Notes under the pieces: generated by a model
Told to the model about the DNA's origin: nothing
The model's database searches: none
The model's input: the letters and a program-made list of their open reading frames with translations, nothing else
Made by a program: the position numbers and the translations under genes
Part shown: piece after piece, positions 27,526 to 35,938 of the stretch
Numbering within the stretch: position 1 is the stretch's first letter
Layout: the number at the start of each line of letters is the position of its first letter
Origin: Listeria swaminathanii
GTDB taxonomy: Bacteria > Bacillota > Bacilli > Lactobacillales > Listeriaceae
Length of the DNA stretch: 64,000 nucleotides
NCBI RefSeq assembly: GCF_014229645.1
Contig: NZ_JAATOD010000001.1
Coordinates: forward strand, 992,001 to 1,056,000
Direction of reading: 5' to 3'

Positions 27526-29520
27526 TTGTTCGATAACACAGATAGTTTAGCAGTCAATACAATTCGTACTTTATCAATGGACGCAATTCAAAAAGCAAAT
27601 TCTGGTCATCCAGGTTTACCAATGGGAGCGGCACCAATGGCTTATGCACTTTGGTCACGCGTATTAAATACTAATCCAAAGAATTCACATTGGTTCAACC
27701 GAGATCGTTTTGTGCTTTCTGCTGGACATGGTTCGATGCTTTTATATAGTTTATTACATCTAAGTGGCTTTAAATTAGAATTAGAAGACTTAAAAAACTT
27801 CCGTCAATGGGATAGTAAAACTCCTGGTCACCCGGAATATCGTTATACTGATGGTGTAGATGCAACTACTGGTCCACTTGGTCAAGGTATTGCGATGGCT
27901 GTTGGTATGGCTATGGCAGAAAGACATTTGGAAGCAAAATATAACAAAGATGGTTTCCCAGTGGTGGATCATTATACTTATGCATTATGTGGAGATGGCG
28001 ATTTAATGGAAGGTGTTGCTTCTGAAGCAGCTTCTTATGCAGGCCATCAACAATTAGGAAGATTAGTTGTTTTATATGATTCCAATGATATTTCTCTTGA
28101 TGGTGATTTAGATAAATCTTTCTCTGAAAATGTAAAACAACGCTTTGAAGCTTATGGTTGGGAACATTTATTAGTAAAAGACGGTAACGATACAGCTGAA
28201 ATTTTAGCTGCGATCGAAAAAGCAAAACAAAATACTTCTCAACCTACAATGATTGAAGTGAAAACAGTTATTGGATTTGGCGCTCCAAATGAAGGTACTA
28301 GTAAAGTTCATGGTGCTCCACTTGGCGAAGAAGGCATTTCAGCAGCTAAAAAAGCTTATGGCTGGAACTATGAAGAAAAATTCTTTGTTCCTGAAGAAGT
28401 TACTGATCGCTTTAAAGAAACAATCGGTGAACGTGGCGAAAAAGCGGAAACTGCTTGGAATGAACTTTTTGCTTCGTATAAAGCGAAATACCCAGAACTT
28501 GCACAACAATTAGAAGATAGCTTAAACAATAAGTTACCAGCTGATTGGGATGCAGATTTACCAGTTTATGATGATTCCAAAGCGCTTGCTAGCCGTGCTT
28601 CAAGTGGGGAAGTTATCAATGCATTAGCAGGAAGAGTTCCAACAATTTTTGGTGGATCAGCTGACCTTGCTGGCTCGAACAATACAACTATTAAAACAGA
28701 CGGCGAATTTACAAAAGCAACTCCAGCTGAAAGAAACATTTGGTTTGGTGTGCGTGAATTTGCAATGGGTGCTGCATTAAACGGTATGGCTCTTCACGGC
28801 GGATTACAAGTATACGGCGGAACATTCTTCGTATTCTCTGATTACGTTCGTGCGGCGATTCGTTTATCCGCTATCCAACATTTACCTGTAACATACGTTA
28901 TGACTCATGACAGTATCGCAGTTGGGGAAGATGGCCCAACACATGAGCCAATCGAACAACTTGCAAGCTTACGTGCAATGCCAGGACTTTCTGTTATCCG
29001 TCCGGCTGATGGAAATGAAGTAGTAGAAGCTTGGAAACTAGCAATCACATCTACATCCACTCCGCACGTGCTTGTACTTACTCGTCAAGGTTTACCAACG
29101 TTACCAAATTCTGCTAAATTAACTGCAGAAGGCGTTAAAAAAGGTGCTTATGTAATTTCTCCAGCGAAAGGTGATGTGCCAGATGCAATTATTCTTGCAA
29201 GTGGTTCTGAAGTTAACTTAGCTGTTGAAGCTCAAAAAGAACTGCAAGCACAAGGAACAGATGTATCGGTTGTAAGTGTGCCATCATTTGATCTATTTGA
29301 ACAACAATCTGCAGAATACAAAGAAAGTGTTTTACCAAATGCTGTTAGAAAACGTGTAGCAGTAGAAATGGGAGCTAGCTTTGGATGGGAACGCTATGTT
29401 GGCTTAGATGGGAAAGTCATTGGAATCGACAAATTTGGTGCTTCTGCTCCAGGTGAAACAGTGATTAAGAATTATGGCTTTACTGTAGAGAACGTTGTTA
29501 ATACAGTAAAATCACTTTAA
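27526..29520 (+). CDS. tkt: Transketolase
   Basis: Thiamine-diphosphate enzyme of the non-oxidative pentose phosphate pathway, moving two-carbon ketol units. It has 664 aa. Motifs: [11 protein letters not shown] and [14 protein letters not shown] at the substrate site, the ThDP motif [14 protein letters not shown]...DSNDIS, then [17 protein letters not shown] and [22 protein letters not shown] at 27526 is chosen because GAGAGGA ends 8 nt before it; ATG at 27517 overlaps that site. It ends at a strong terminator. The Bacillus order lexA-yneA-ynzC-tkt-yneF is kept. Confidence 0.97.
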   Translation: MFDNTDSLAVNTIRTLSMDAIQKANSGHPGLPMGAAPMAYALWSRVLNTNPKNSHWFNRDRFVLSAGHGSMLLYSLLHLSGFKLELEDLKNFRQWDSKTPGHPEYRYTDGVDATTGPLGQGIAMAVGMAMAERHLEAKYNKDGFPVVDHYTYALCGDGDLMEGVASEAASYAGHQQLGRLVVLYDSNDISLDGDLDKSFSENVKQRFEAYGWEHLLVKDGNDTAEILAAIEKAKQNTSQPTMIEVKTVIGFGAPNEGTSKVHGAPLGEEGISAAKKAYGWNYEEKFFVPEEVTDRFKETIGERGEKAETAWNELFASYKAKYPELAQQLEDSLNNKLPADWDADLPVYDDSKALASRASSGEVINALAGRVPTIFGGSADLAGSNNTTIKTDGEFTKATPAERNIWFGVREFAMGAALNGMALHGGLQVYGGTFFVFSDYVRAAIRLSAIQHLPVTYVMTHDSIAVGEDGPTHEPIEQLASLRAMPGLSVIRPADGNEVVEAWKLAITSTSTPHVLVLTRQGLPTLPNSAKLTAEGVKKGAYVISPAKGDVPDAIILASGSEVNLAVEAQKELQAQGTDVSVVSVPSFDLFEQQSAEYKESVLPNAVRKRVAVEMGASFGWERYVGLDGKVIGIDKFGASAPGETVIKNYGFTVENVVNTVKSL

Positions 29521-29526
29521 TTAAAC

Positions 29527-29569
29527 AAAACAGACCGCTGCTAGTTTTTCTAGCGCGGTCTGTTTTTTT
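29527..29569 (+). terminator. Terminator after tkt
   Basis: Strong stem AACAGACCGC / GCGGTCTGTT with an inner GCTAG/CTAGC stem and T7. Confidence 0.93.
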
Positions 29570-29674
29570 ATACTTTTATAGATTGCGCAGTAGTGCCATT
29601 AATGTTATAATTACGAGGTTGTTTGCAGCTTTTATTGATAAATTGATCAAGATGATATGTTTTCTTGAAAAGTA

Positions 29675-29703
29675 TTGTCTGTTTAATATAAATCAAGTAC
29701 AAT
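29675..29703 (+). promoter_or_regulatory. yneF promoter
   Basis: TTGTCT (29675-29680), 17-nt spacer, TACAAT (29698-29703), 38 nt before the yneF start. Confidence 0.65.
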
Positions 29704-29740
29704 AAAAGAGGATTTTGTTTCAAGGAGGAGAAAAGAGACT

Positions 29741-29980
29741 ATGTGGATTTACATTCTTGTCGGCATTATTTGTTTACTAGCTGGTCTTGCGGGAGGATTC
29801 TTTATTGCAAGACGTTACATGATGAGCTATTTAAAAAACAATCCGCCAATTAACGAACAAATGTTACAAATGATGATGGCGCAAATGGGTCAAAAACCAT
29901 CACAAAAGAAAATCAATCAAATGATGAGTGCAATGAACAAACAGCAAGAAAAAGAAAAACCAAAGAAAGCTAAGAAATAA
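29741..29980 (+). CDS. UPF0154 membrane protein YneF
   Basis: 79 aa. An N-terminal transmembrane helix ([22 protein letters not shown]) is followed by a short cytosolic part rich in Met and Gln ([22 protein letters not shown]) and a lysine-rich tail. This is the conserved small Firmicutes family YneF, of unknown function. AAGGAGG precedes the ATG. It is a single gene with its own promoter and a bidirectional terminator. Confidence 0.88.
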   Translation: MWIYILVGIICLLAGLAGGFFIARRYMMSYLKNNPPINEQMLQMMMAQMGQKPSQKKINQMMSAMNKQQEKEKPKKAKK

Positions 29981-29993
29981 TTTTTAACAAAGT

Positions 29994-30029
29994 AAAACCC
30001 CTTCTATTTAGAATAGAAGGGGTTTTTTA
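29994..30029. terminator. Bidirectional terminator between yneF and methyltransferase gene
   Basis: Near-perfect stem AAAACCCCTTCTATT / AATAGAAGGGGTTTT with 3-4 nt loop, A run before and T6 after. Confidence 0.93.
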
Positions 30030-30761
30030 TTAGTTTTTAGTCGCAGATATAATCAGCATCATTGGGCGGCGGTATTCATCCTGCATTTCTGATAAATCTT
30101 TTAATTCGGGAGCCGGTTCTGGTTCGATAACGCTGTTAATTTGGAAGCTGTTTTTTAGTAATGTTTGGATGTATGTGGTAAGTGTGCGGTGATATTTTTG
30201 GACATCCTCACCAAGGAAGTGGCTTGTGCGTATCGATTCGTTGAAATAGCGATCAACGGGCCAGTGCAATTTGTTTCCTTCTTCATCTGTGTACCAATCT
30301 TGTCTGCCATCTGCGGTGAATACTGGATGCTCTACAGAGAAAATAAAGGTGCCACCAGTTTTTAAGTTGGTATTTACTTTTTTGCAAATCTCGTTGAAAG
30401 AAGCTACGTAGTGAAGGGCAAGGGAGCTGAGGACGATATCGTAAGTTTCTGGTTCGATGTCGATATCTTCCATTGCTTTTTGCTCATAATGGACTACGGG
30501 TGAGGTTGTCTTTTGTTTTGCTTCAGCTAACATTCGTTCGGATAAATCGATGCCAAGAACTTTTTTTGCACCGTGCTCAGCTGCGTAAATGCAGTGCCAG
30601 CCGAATCCGCAGCCTAAATCAAGAACTACTTTTTGGTTGAAATCGGGAAGTAGTTTTTTAAATTCATGCCATTCGCCAGCTGCTTTTAAGCCGTCTTTGG
30701 AGCGGGGCATTTGGCTATATTGTTCGAAAAAGTGTTTGTCATCATATTTGTTTTCTTTCAT
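30030..30761 (-). CDS. Class I SAM-dependent methyltransferase
   Basis: 243-aa Rossmann-fold methyltransferase of the ubiE/BioC-like group. Motif I is VVLDLGCGFGWHC at 45-57, the acidic end of strand 2 is GIDLSERM at 70-77, and motif IV is IVLSSLALHYV. There is no DNA-methylase NPPY motif, so a small-molecule or protein target is more likely. The substrate is unknown. It lies 21 nt downstream of the ParB-like gene on the same strand, with GAGGA upstream of its ATG and no terminator between. It is therefore probably the last gene of the accessory operon, though it could have been there first. Confidence 0.85.
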   Translation of the reverse strand: MKENKYDDKHFFEQYSQMPRSKDGLKAAGEWHEFKKLLPDFNQKVVLDLGCGFGWHCIYAAEHGAKKVLGIDLSERMLAEAKQKTTSPVVHYEQKAMEDIDIEPETYDIVLSSLALHYVASFNEICKKVNTNLKTGGTFIFSVEHPVFTADGRQDWYTDEEGNKLHWPVDRYFNESIRTSHFLGEDVQKYHRTLTTYIQTLLKNSFQINSVIEPEPAPELKDLSEMQDEYRRPMMLIISATKN

Positions 30762-30782
30762 GTTTAATCCTCTTTTCTTAAA

Positions 30783-31289
30783 TTAATCAGATGCTTGGCT
30801 GAATTCTTTATCTAAGAAGAGGTGAGCAAGTCCGCTCACTTGTTTTAAGCGTAAGATTTCATTGGCATCCATTCCGATATTTTTCATAATCCAACTATCG
30901 GACATGCCGCTATCTGTAAGTTCGCTAACGATGTTGGACATTAATTCAACGTTATGAAATCCTCGGGCGCGATTATGGCGTATAGTTGAAGCCATGCGGT
31001 TTACAGTATCTTTTTCTAAAATAACGACTGGTAGGAATTCATTTTCTCGTTCGCGAATTCGCTTGGAGGTAGTCATAATAGTGTAGCGATGAAACCCATC
31101 TATTATTTCATATTTATCGCTATTTTCCAAGGGATAGCAAACGATTGGTTGGGTAAATCCGTCTTCCCAAATCGATTTTTCGAGTAGTTTCAGTTCGACA
31201 GTGGGGACGGTGTTAGGGTTATAGTTGTTTGCTTGGAGTTTTGTATAGTGGACGGGGGTGACGCTATATACTGGACTTTTGTAATTCAT
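30783..31289 (-). CDS. ParB/sulfiredoxin-like nuclease-domain protein, IbrB type
   Basis: 168 aa. The N-terminal ParB-N/Srx-like fold shows LQANNYNPNT, LLEKSIWEDGFTQPIVCY, DGFHRY at 64-69 (the usual G-[FQ]-H-R phosphate-binding signature) and TIRHNRARG at 102-110. A C-terminal helix-turn-helix-like segment lies at about 130-152. It matches the IbrB partner of IbrA, described as transcriptional modulators in E. coli and Shigella mobile elements. It is too short and has the wrong neighbours for a chromosome-partition ParB. Its start is 9 nt after the stop of the upstream PP-loop gene, so the two are co-translated. Confidence 0.82.
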   Translation of the reverse strand: MNYKSPVYSVTPVHYTKLQANNYNPNTVPTVELKLLEKSIWEDGFTQPIVCYPLENSDKYEIIDGFHRYTIMTTSKRIRERENEFLPVVILEKDTVNRMASTIRHNRARGFHNVELMSNIVSELTDSGMSDSWIMKNIGMDANEILRLKQVSGLAHLFLDKEFSQASD

Positions 31290-31298
31290 TATATCACC

Positions 31299-32603
31299 TC
31301 ATAAAATATTATTATATTTTTCTAATGCATTCTTTCGTTTCTCTAATTCTAATTTCGTTTGGCCGAATCCCATATATTTACAAGTGTAATCATTTTTTAA
31401 AATGGCAATGCACATGCGCTTATATGTTGGGACACTGGCAAATTCTTTGATTTTTAAGTCGTCTGGATATTCTTTAAAGCGAACGACTTCCATCGGGTTT
31501 GTATAGACGCGGTTGCCAGTTGGTTTGCCGAGGAAATCTGCTTGGACATCTAGTTTTTTTAATTCTTCCACCGTTTCCACTTTTAAAGCGCCGCCTTTTT
31601 CAGTCCAGTAGGTGATGCTCGTTTTAAATTTTTTTAAATAGCGTTCCCGTGTGTAGCTTGGAAGTGTAGTGAGTAGGAATTCTAAATACGATTTCCAGGT
31701 GTGGTTTTCGGGTAGCTTAATTTCTTTCCAAGCCATTGCAGAAGTACCACCATAAATAGCGGTAAAATTAGCACCGTTTACTCTGCCAACCAGTTTGGAC
31801 CAAAGATCTGGTTCGATGACGCGGTAAAGTTTAAGGCTTTCTGTTGCGGAATCGTTAAAAGGGCTAGCGACTCGCATATCGTGCACGGAGAGACCGGCGT
31901 GATAAAATAAGTCATAAATTTTATTGTAAGACCAATTAAATTTAGCGTTCGCCACCCAGACATCTTCTACACACCAGTCGTGAATAGGATAGGCGTTATA
32001 GATGTTTTTGGAAATTTCGGTCGTCCAGTTGTACGTTTTAAACATGCGTTCTTTTTTATGGATGGCATTATACCGATTAAGCGATTCTTGTTGGCGAATG
32101 CCGATTAAAGCAATGGTTTTTTTGGCGTTAGTTTTCGTATGTAGCCAGTTAATTATTTTTTTATTAAACTCGTAGTCCCAAAGGTTTTGAAAATCGAAGT
32201 CAAATGGCGCATTATCTTCGTTTATTACGTACGGGAATGTAGGCATTTCTCTTACCCAAATATCTTTTTTTGCTTTTTCCCAAGGCTTCCAGTGATCTGT
32301 AAACATCGATACAGCTGATTGGGCTGCGATTGGGAGGCAACACCAAAGCGGTTCGATTATATCTAAATTACTCGTGAGCATTTCCGTAACAAAATCAGTT
32401 GTAGCCGTGTATTGACCTTCGTAGTCTAAATGATAAACATAAATTTTTCGTTTAATATTGTTTTTTCGCATGTAATCGATAAGAAGATGGAGCATGACCG
32501 CACTATCTTTGCCACCAGAAAAGGACAGAATTATGTTATCGAATTCGGAAAAAATCACTTCCATTCTTTCTTTGGAAGCATCAAAAACTGTTCTAGAAAG
32601 CAT
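31299..32603 (-). CDS. PAPS-reductase-like PP-loop protein with DUF3440, IbrA type
   Basis: 434 aa. The N-terminal PP-loop ATP-pyrophosphatase domain has SFSGGKDSAVML with SGGKDS at residues 29-34; the shared family includes PAPS reductase, DndC and thiolation enzymes. GIRQQESLNRY, YNWTTEISKNIYNAYPIHDW and CVEDVW follow, then a long C-terminal DUF3440-like part. Cysteines are present (CC in LWCCLP, also CKYMGF), but no clear iron-sulfur CXXC set is seen. It overlaps the helicase gene by 11 bases and is followed directly by the ParB-like partner. The activity is not established; it may activate a nucleic acid or a small molecule by adenylylation. Confidence 0.85.
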   Translation of the reverse strand: MLSRTVFDASKERMEVIFSEFDNIILSFSGGKDSAVMLHLLIDYMRKNNIKRKIYVYHLDYEGQYTATTDFVTEMLTSNLDIIEPLWCCLPIAAQSAVSMFTDHWKPWEKAKKDIWVREMPTFPYVINEDNAPFDFDFQNLWDYEFNKKIINWLHTKTNAKKTIALIGIRQQESLNRYNAIHKKERMFKTYNWTTEISKNIYNAYPIHDWCVEDVWVANAKFNWSYNKIYDLFYHAGLSVHDMRVASPFNDSATESLKLYRVIEPDLWSKLVGRVNGANFTAIYGGTSAMAWKEIKLPENHTWKSYLEFLLTTLPSYTRERYLKKFKTSITYWTEKGGALKVETVEELKKLDVQADFLGKPTGNRVYTNPMEVVRFKEYPDDLKIKEFASVPTYKRMCIAILKNDYTCKYMGFGQTKLELEKRKNALEKYNNIL

Positions 32604-33792
32604 CCATTATCACCTCAAAAGAATTTTTTTGTGAGAGTTCTTTTTTGAATTCTTGTAGTAGGTTTGTTTTTTTGTAAATATTGCTATCGATAAGTGAATC
32701 TAGTCCAACATTGCCGCTTAAATCATGGTAGTAGCAGTCTTGCGTTTGTCCTGTTCGGTAAATGCGTCTTTCGGATTGGTCACGCTGAGAATAATCGAAC
32801 GTTTTATCGAAGTAAATGATTTGGTTATAAAATTGCAAATTAAGACCGTAAGAAGATTTTGCAAAAGTAGTGATTTTAACATTGGGAAAGGCTTTTTGTA
32901 AGGCTTCTTCTGAACGTTTGTATTTACAAAAAATAATGGTCGTTGCTTCTTTTCCGGCGATTAAAGATTCTGTAATCGTGAACTTTTCGGAGGAGAGGCA
33001 ATAACAATGTTGCATGACTTGGGACATTTCTAAAAAATTAATATTAATTGTGTATGCCGCAGCTTTTTGGAGATAGTCATTTTTTATTTCATAATATTGA
33101 TTTAAAAGTTCGTCATCAATTGAAAAATCATGGCGAATATAATGCCATTTGATAGCTAATTCATGTGCTGAACTAAAGATAAAAGGGGTAATTAATTTAT
33201 ATAAATACTCCAAATTATGATATTTTTTTATAATGTCCATCGATTGTTGTTTACTTTGGGTAAGTTGTGTGATGGTGACATATTCACAAAAGGTCTTTTT
33301 GAATTCTGCGAAACTTAGATTTAGTATTTTTGGGGATAAAAATTCGAGTTGAGACCATAAATCTAAAATATTTCGACTAAGTGGTGTGCCGTTCATAATT
33401 AATTTGTATTTAGCTAAACGAGAAAGTTTGATAGCTCGTTGTGTTCGAAGGGCATGGATATTTTTGATTTTTAAACTTTCATCCATAATAATGTAACTAT
33501 TTGTTGAATTTTTGAGTTTCTCCCTACAGTGAAGGTATAAGCGATCGGAGTTAGAAAGGGATTCAATACCAATAATTTCTTGCGGGAAATCATAGCCCCA
33601 TTTGGCTATTTCCGTTGCGAGGTTCTCTTTTGTTTGAAAAGGGGTAATCCATAAAACGTAATCGGGTTTTGCATCATTGATTAATTCGCAAGCGACACGC
33701 GTTTTTCCGCTTCCGGGTCTCATAAATAGTGCGCCAACCTTGTATTTTTTTAGCTTTCGTAAGGCTTGTTTTTGGTTATCGAATAAGGTCAT
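32593..33792 (-). CDS. Small SNF2-type (superfamily 2) DNA helicase/translocase
   Basis: 399 aa, a minimal SF2 core. Motif I is RPGSGKT (25-31), motif II is DES at 104-106 in MDESLKIKN, motif III is MNGTPL (133-138), and the C-terminal lobe has TTIIFCK (284-290), GLNLQFYNQIIYFD and motif VI QRDQSERRIYRTGQT (336-350) with both arginine fingers. This is the phage-type SNF2 form; no nuclease or extra domain is fused. It overlaps the upstream small gene by 17 bases and the downstream PP-loop gene by 11. The tight packing argues that all four act together, probably on DNA. Confidence 0.88.
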   Translation of the reverse strand: MTLFDNQKQALRKLKKYKVGALFMRPGSGKTRVACELINDAKPDYVLWITPFQTKENLATEIAKWGYDFPQEIIGIESLSNSDRLYLHCREKLKNSTNSYIIMDESLKIKNIHALRTQRAIKLSRLAKYKLIMNGTPLSRNILDLWSQLEFLSPKILNLSFAEFKKTFCEYVTITQLTQSKQQSMDIIKKYHNLEYLYKLITPFIFSSAHELAIKWHYIRHDFSIDDELLNQYYEIKNDYLQKAAAYTININFLEMSQVMQHCYCLSSEKFTITESLIAGKEATTIIFCKYKRSEEALQKAFPNVKITTFAKSSYGLNLQFYNQIIYFDKTFDYSQRDQSERRIYRTGQTQDCYYHDLSGNVGLDSLIDSNIYKKTNLLQEFKKELSQKNSFEVIMDAF

Positions 33793-34150
33793 GTTGAATA
33801 ATCACATCTTTTTCTATTTTTTTAGGGATATGTGTCCGTACTTTAATAATGCTATCGTTTACTTTTTTTGTATGGAAAAACTGCATTATTTCCTCACTTT
33901 CTTGTTTAAAAAGGAGCATCATTTTAGCGGCACTCATTTCTTTTTTCTCTGTATGTTTTTTTAGAAAGAAGCTCCATGTATCTGGGAAATAAAAATAACT
34001 GTACTCAGGCGAAATGGAGAATACCATTTTTTTAGGAAGTAGGAAAAAATACCCTTGATATTCGCTTTCTGACGGCATTTCAATAATTGTTTGTTTGTCC
34101 CACTGTTCAATTCGTTCACTATATGTATAAATTTTGTTCCATTTTGCCAT
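33776..34150 (-). CDS. Uncharacterised 124-aa protein, first gene of accessory operon
   Basis: I do not recognise a family. It is basic, with an aromatic-rich middle (YSYFYFPDTWSFFLKK) and a helical Lys/Glu segment around 68-92 (EKKEMSAAKMMLLF). No signal peptide, membrane helix or metal motif is visible. The ATG at 34150 has TAGGAG about 11 nt upstream. Its 3' end overlaps the SNF2 gene by 17 bases, so it is a genuine, co-translated member. By position it could be an adaptor or a specificity factor for the helicase; that is inference only. Confidence 0.75.
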   Translation of the reverse strand: MAKWNKIYTYSERIEQWDKQTIIEMPSESEYQGYFFLLPKKMVFSISPEYSYFYFPDTWSFFLKKHTEKKEMSAAKMMLLFKQESEEIMQFFHTKKVNDSIIKVRTHIPKKIEKDVIIQHDLIR

Positions 34151-34211
34151 TTAAATCTGATGCTCCTATGTGTTTTGTCGTTTTCGTTAATTTTTATCTA
34201 TTTATGCGTTT

Positions 34212-34229
34212 ATTTTATCACAAATTGTG
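34212..34229 (-). promoter_or_regulatory. Promoter and palindrome upstream of the accessory operon
   Basis: On the minus strand there is an extended -10, TGATAAAAT (34212-34220), about 60 nt before the first gene, with a weak -35 (TTATAC). An 11-bp palindrome CACAAATTGTG (34219-34229) overlaps the -10 edge and looks like an operator. Confidence 0.45.
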
Positions 34230-34422
34230 TTAGCGTATAAGATACAATGATTTGAAAAAGTATAGAAAAGTGCAAAACAGAGGCAGTTTTATCTATATTT
34301 TTAAATGTTTTTTTATTTTTTGGTAGAAAACACTTTTGTAATAGCCAGCTTTTTAGTAGAATAGATAATGGTGGATGGAAAACTTTTCTATCTATGAATA
34401 GAATATGAAATTGGAGGCTATT

Positions 34423-35151
34423 ATGGATACCCCAGATTATAAACGAGTTGTATTAAAATTAAGCGGTGAAGCACTTGCCGGAAATGATGGCTTTGGAATT
34501 AACCCGAGCGTGGTCAATTTGATTTCTGCTCAAATCAAAGAAGTAGTAGAATTAGGAGTAGAGGTAGCTATCGTTGTTGGCGGCGGAAATATCTGGCGCG
34601 GTAAACTTGGTAGTGAAATGGGCATGGACCGTGCAGCGGCTGACCAAATGGGAATGCTTGCAACAATCATGAATTCCTTATCTTTACAAGATTCACTTGA
34701 AAATATCGGAGTTGCAACACGTGTGCAAACATCCATCGATATGCGTCAAATTGCGGAACCGTACATTCGTCGTAAAGCGATTCGTCATCTTGAAAAAGGT
34801 CGTGTCGTTATTTTTGCAGGCGGAACAGGTAACCCATACTTCTCCACAGATACAGCGGCAGCACTTAGAGCGGCTGAAATCGAAGCAGATGTAATCTTAA
34901 TGGCGAAAAACAATGTAGATGGTGTCTACAATGCCGATCCAAAACTAGATGAAAATGCGAAAAAATACGAAGAGCTATCTTACCTTGATGTAATTAAAGA
35001 AGGTTTAGAAGTAATGGATACAACTGCATCGTCCCTAAGCATGGACAATGACATTCCATTAATCGTCTTCTCGTTTACAGAACAAGGCAATAATATTAAA
35101 CGCGTTATTTTAGGTGAAAAAATCGGAACTACTGTTAGGGGGAAAAAATAA
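34423..35151 (+). CDS. pyrH: UMP kinase
   Basis: Phosphorylates UMP to UDP; hexameric, amino-acid-kinase fold, activated by GTP and inhibited by UTP in this family. It has 242 aa. Motifs: [52 protein letters not shown] and [14 protein letters not shown]. The ATG at 34423 follows TTGGAGG; the upstream in-frame ATG at 34405 lacks a site. It overlaps frr by one base. In most Firmicutes rpsB-tsf lie directly upstream; here the accessory operon does. Confidence 0.97.
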   Translation: MDTPDYKRVVLKLSGEALAGNDGFGINPSVVNLISAQIKEVVELGVEVAIVVGGGNIWRGKLGSEMGMDRAAADQMGMLATIMNSLSLQDSLENIGVATRVQTSIDMRQIAEPYIRRKAIRHLEKGRVVIFAGGTGNPYFSTDTAAALRAAEIEADVILMAKNNVDGVYNADPKLDENAKKYEELSYLDVIKEGLEVMDTTASSLSMDNDIPLIVFSFTEQGNNIKRVILGEKIGTTVRGKK

Positions 35152-35708
35152 TGAGTAAAGAAGTATTATCTAAATCCAAAGAAAAAATGGAAAAAGCAGA
35201 ACAAGCGCTAACAAGACAACTAGGTACTATCCGCGCTGGTCGTGCGAATGCGTCACTTCTTGACCGTTTATCTGTAGACTATTACGGAGCAGCTACACCA
35301 GTTAACCAAATGGCTTCTATCAGCGTACCAGAAGCTAGAATGCTACTTATTACACCTTACGATAAAACGGTTTTAGGTGAAATCGAAAAAGCTATTTTGA
35401 AATCAGACTTAGGTTTGACTCCAAATAACGATGGTTCTGTATTACGTTTATCGATTCCACAATTAACAGAAGAACGTCGTAAAGAGTTAGTAAAAGAAGT
35501 GAAAAAAGAAGCAGAAGAAGCGAAAGTTGCTGTTCGTAACATTCGTCGTGAAGCTAATGAAGAACTGAAAAAATTAGAAAAAAGTGGCGATATAACAGAA
35601 GACGATTTGCGTTCATATGGTGAAGACGTTCAAAAATTAACAGACGAAAGCATCAAGAACATCGACAAAATCACGAAAGACAAAGAAGCGGAAATCTTAG
35701 AAGTTTAA
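35151..35708 (+). CDS. frr: Ribosome recycling factor
   Basis: Splits post-termination ribosomes together with EF-G. It has 185 aa, standard length, with the tRNA-mimic fold: [41 protein letters not shown] and the helical C-terminal part ([19 protein letters not shown]) are typical. The ATG overlaps the pyrH TAA stop (TAATG), so translation is coupled. A terminator follows before uppS. Confidence 0.98.
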   Translation: MSKEVLSKSKEKMEKAEQALTRQLGTIRAGRANASLLDRLSVDYYGAATPVNQMASISVPEARMLLITPYDKTVLGEIEKAILKSDLGLTPNNDGSVLRLSIPQLTEERRKELVKEVKKEAEEAKVAVRNIRREANEELKKLEKSGDITEDDLRSYGEDVQKLTDESIKNIDKITKDKEAEILEV

Positions 35709-35763
35709 TTGATACTTTTACTAATAGTAACAAATAGGGTTAAATACCTTTTAAGTTGAAGTG

Positions 35764-35808
35764 ACATTCCTAATTCTTTCCATACGCGTTGGGTTAGGAA
35801 TGTTTTTT
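35764..35808 (+). terminator. Terminator after frr
   Basis: Perfect 10-bp stem ACATTCCTAA / TTAGGAATGT with a 20-nt loop and T6. Confidence 0.8.
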
Positions 35809-35938
35809 AATGGGCAATTCCATCTCTCTCATGAAAATCTCATCTGTTCACATGGAATTTTTAGTACATTAATTGATTCTTTTTTGTTATTATAGGTATA
35901 GACATGCTCTAAGAAGTGTATCAATTGGAGGATTTATG

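Noticed and set aside
30030..34150. Prophage or integrated element
   Set aside because: No integrase, terminase, capsid or attachment repeats were seen; only phage-like helicase and ParB-like genes.
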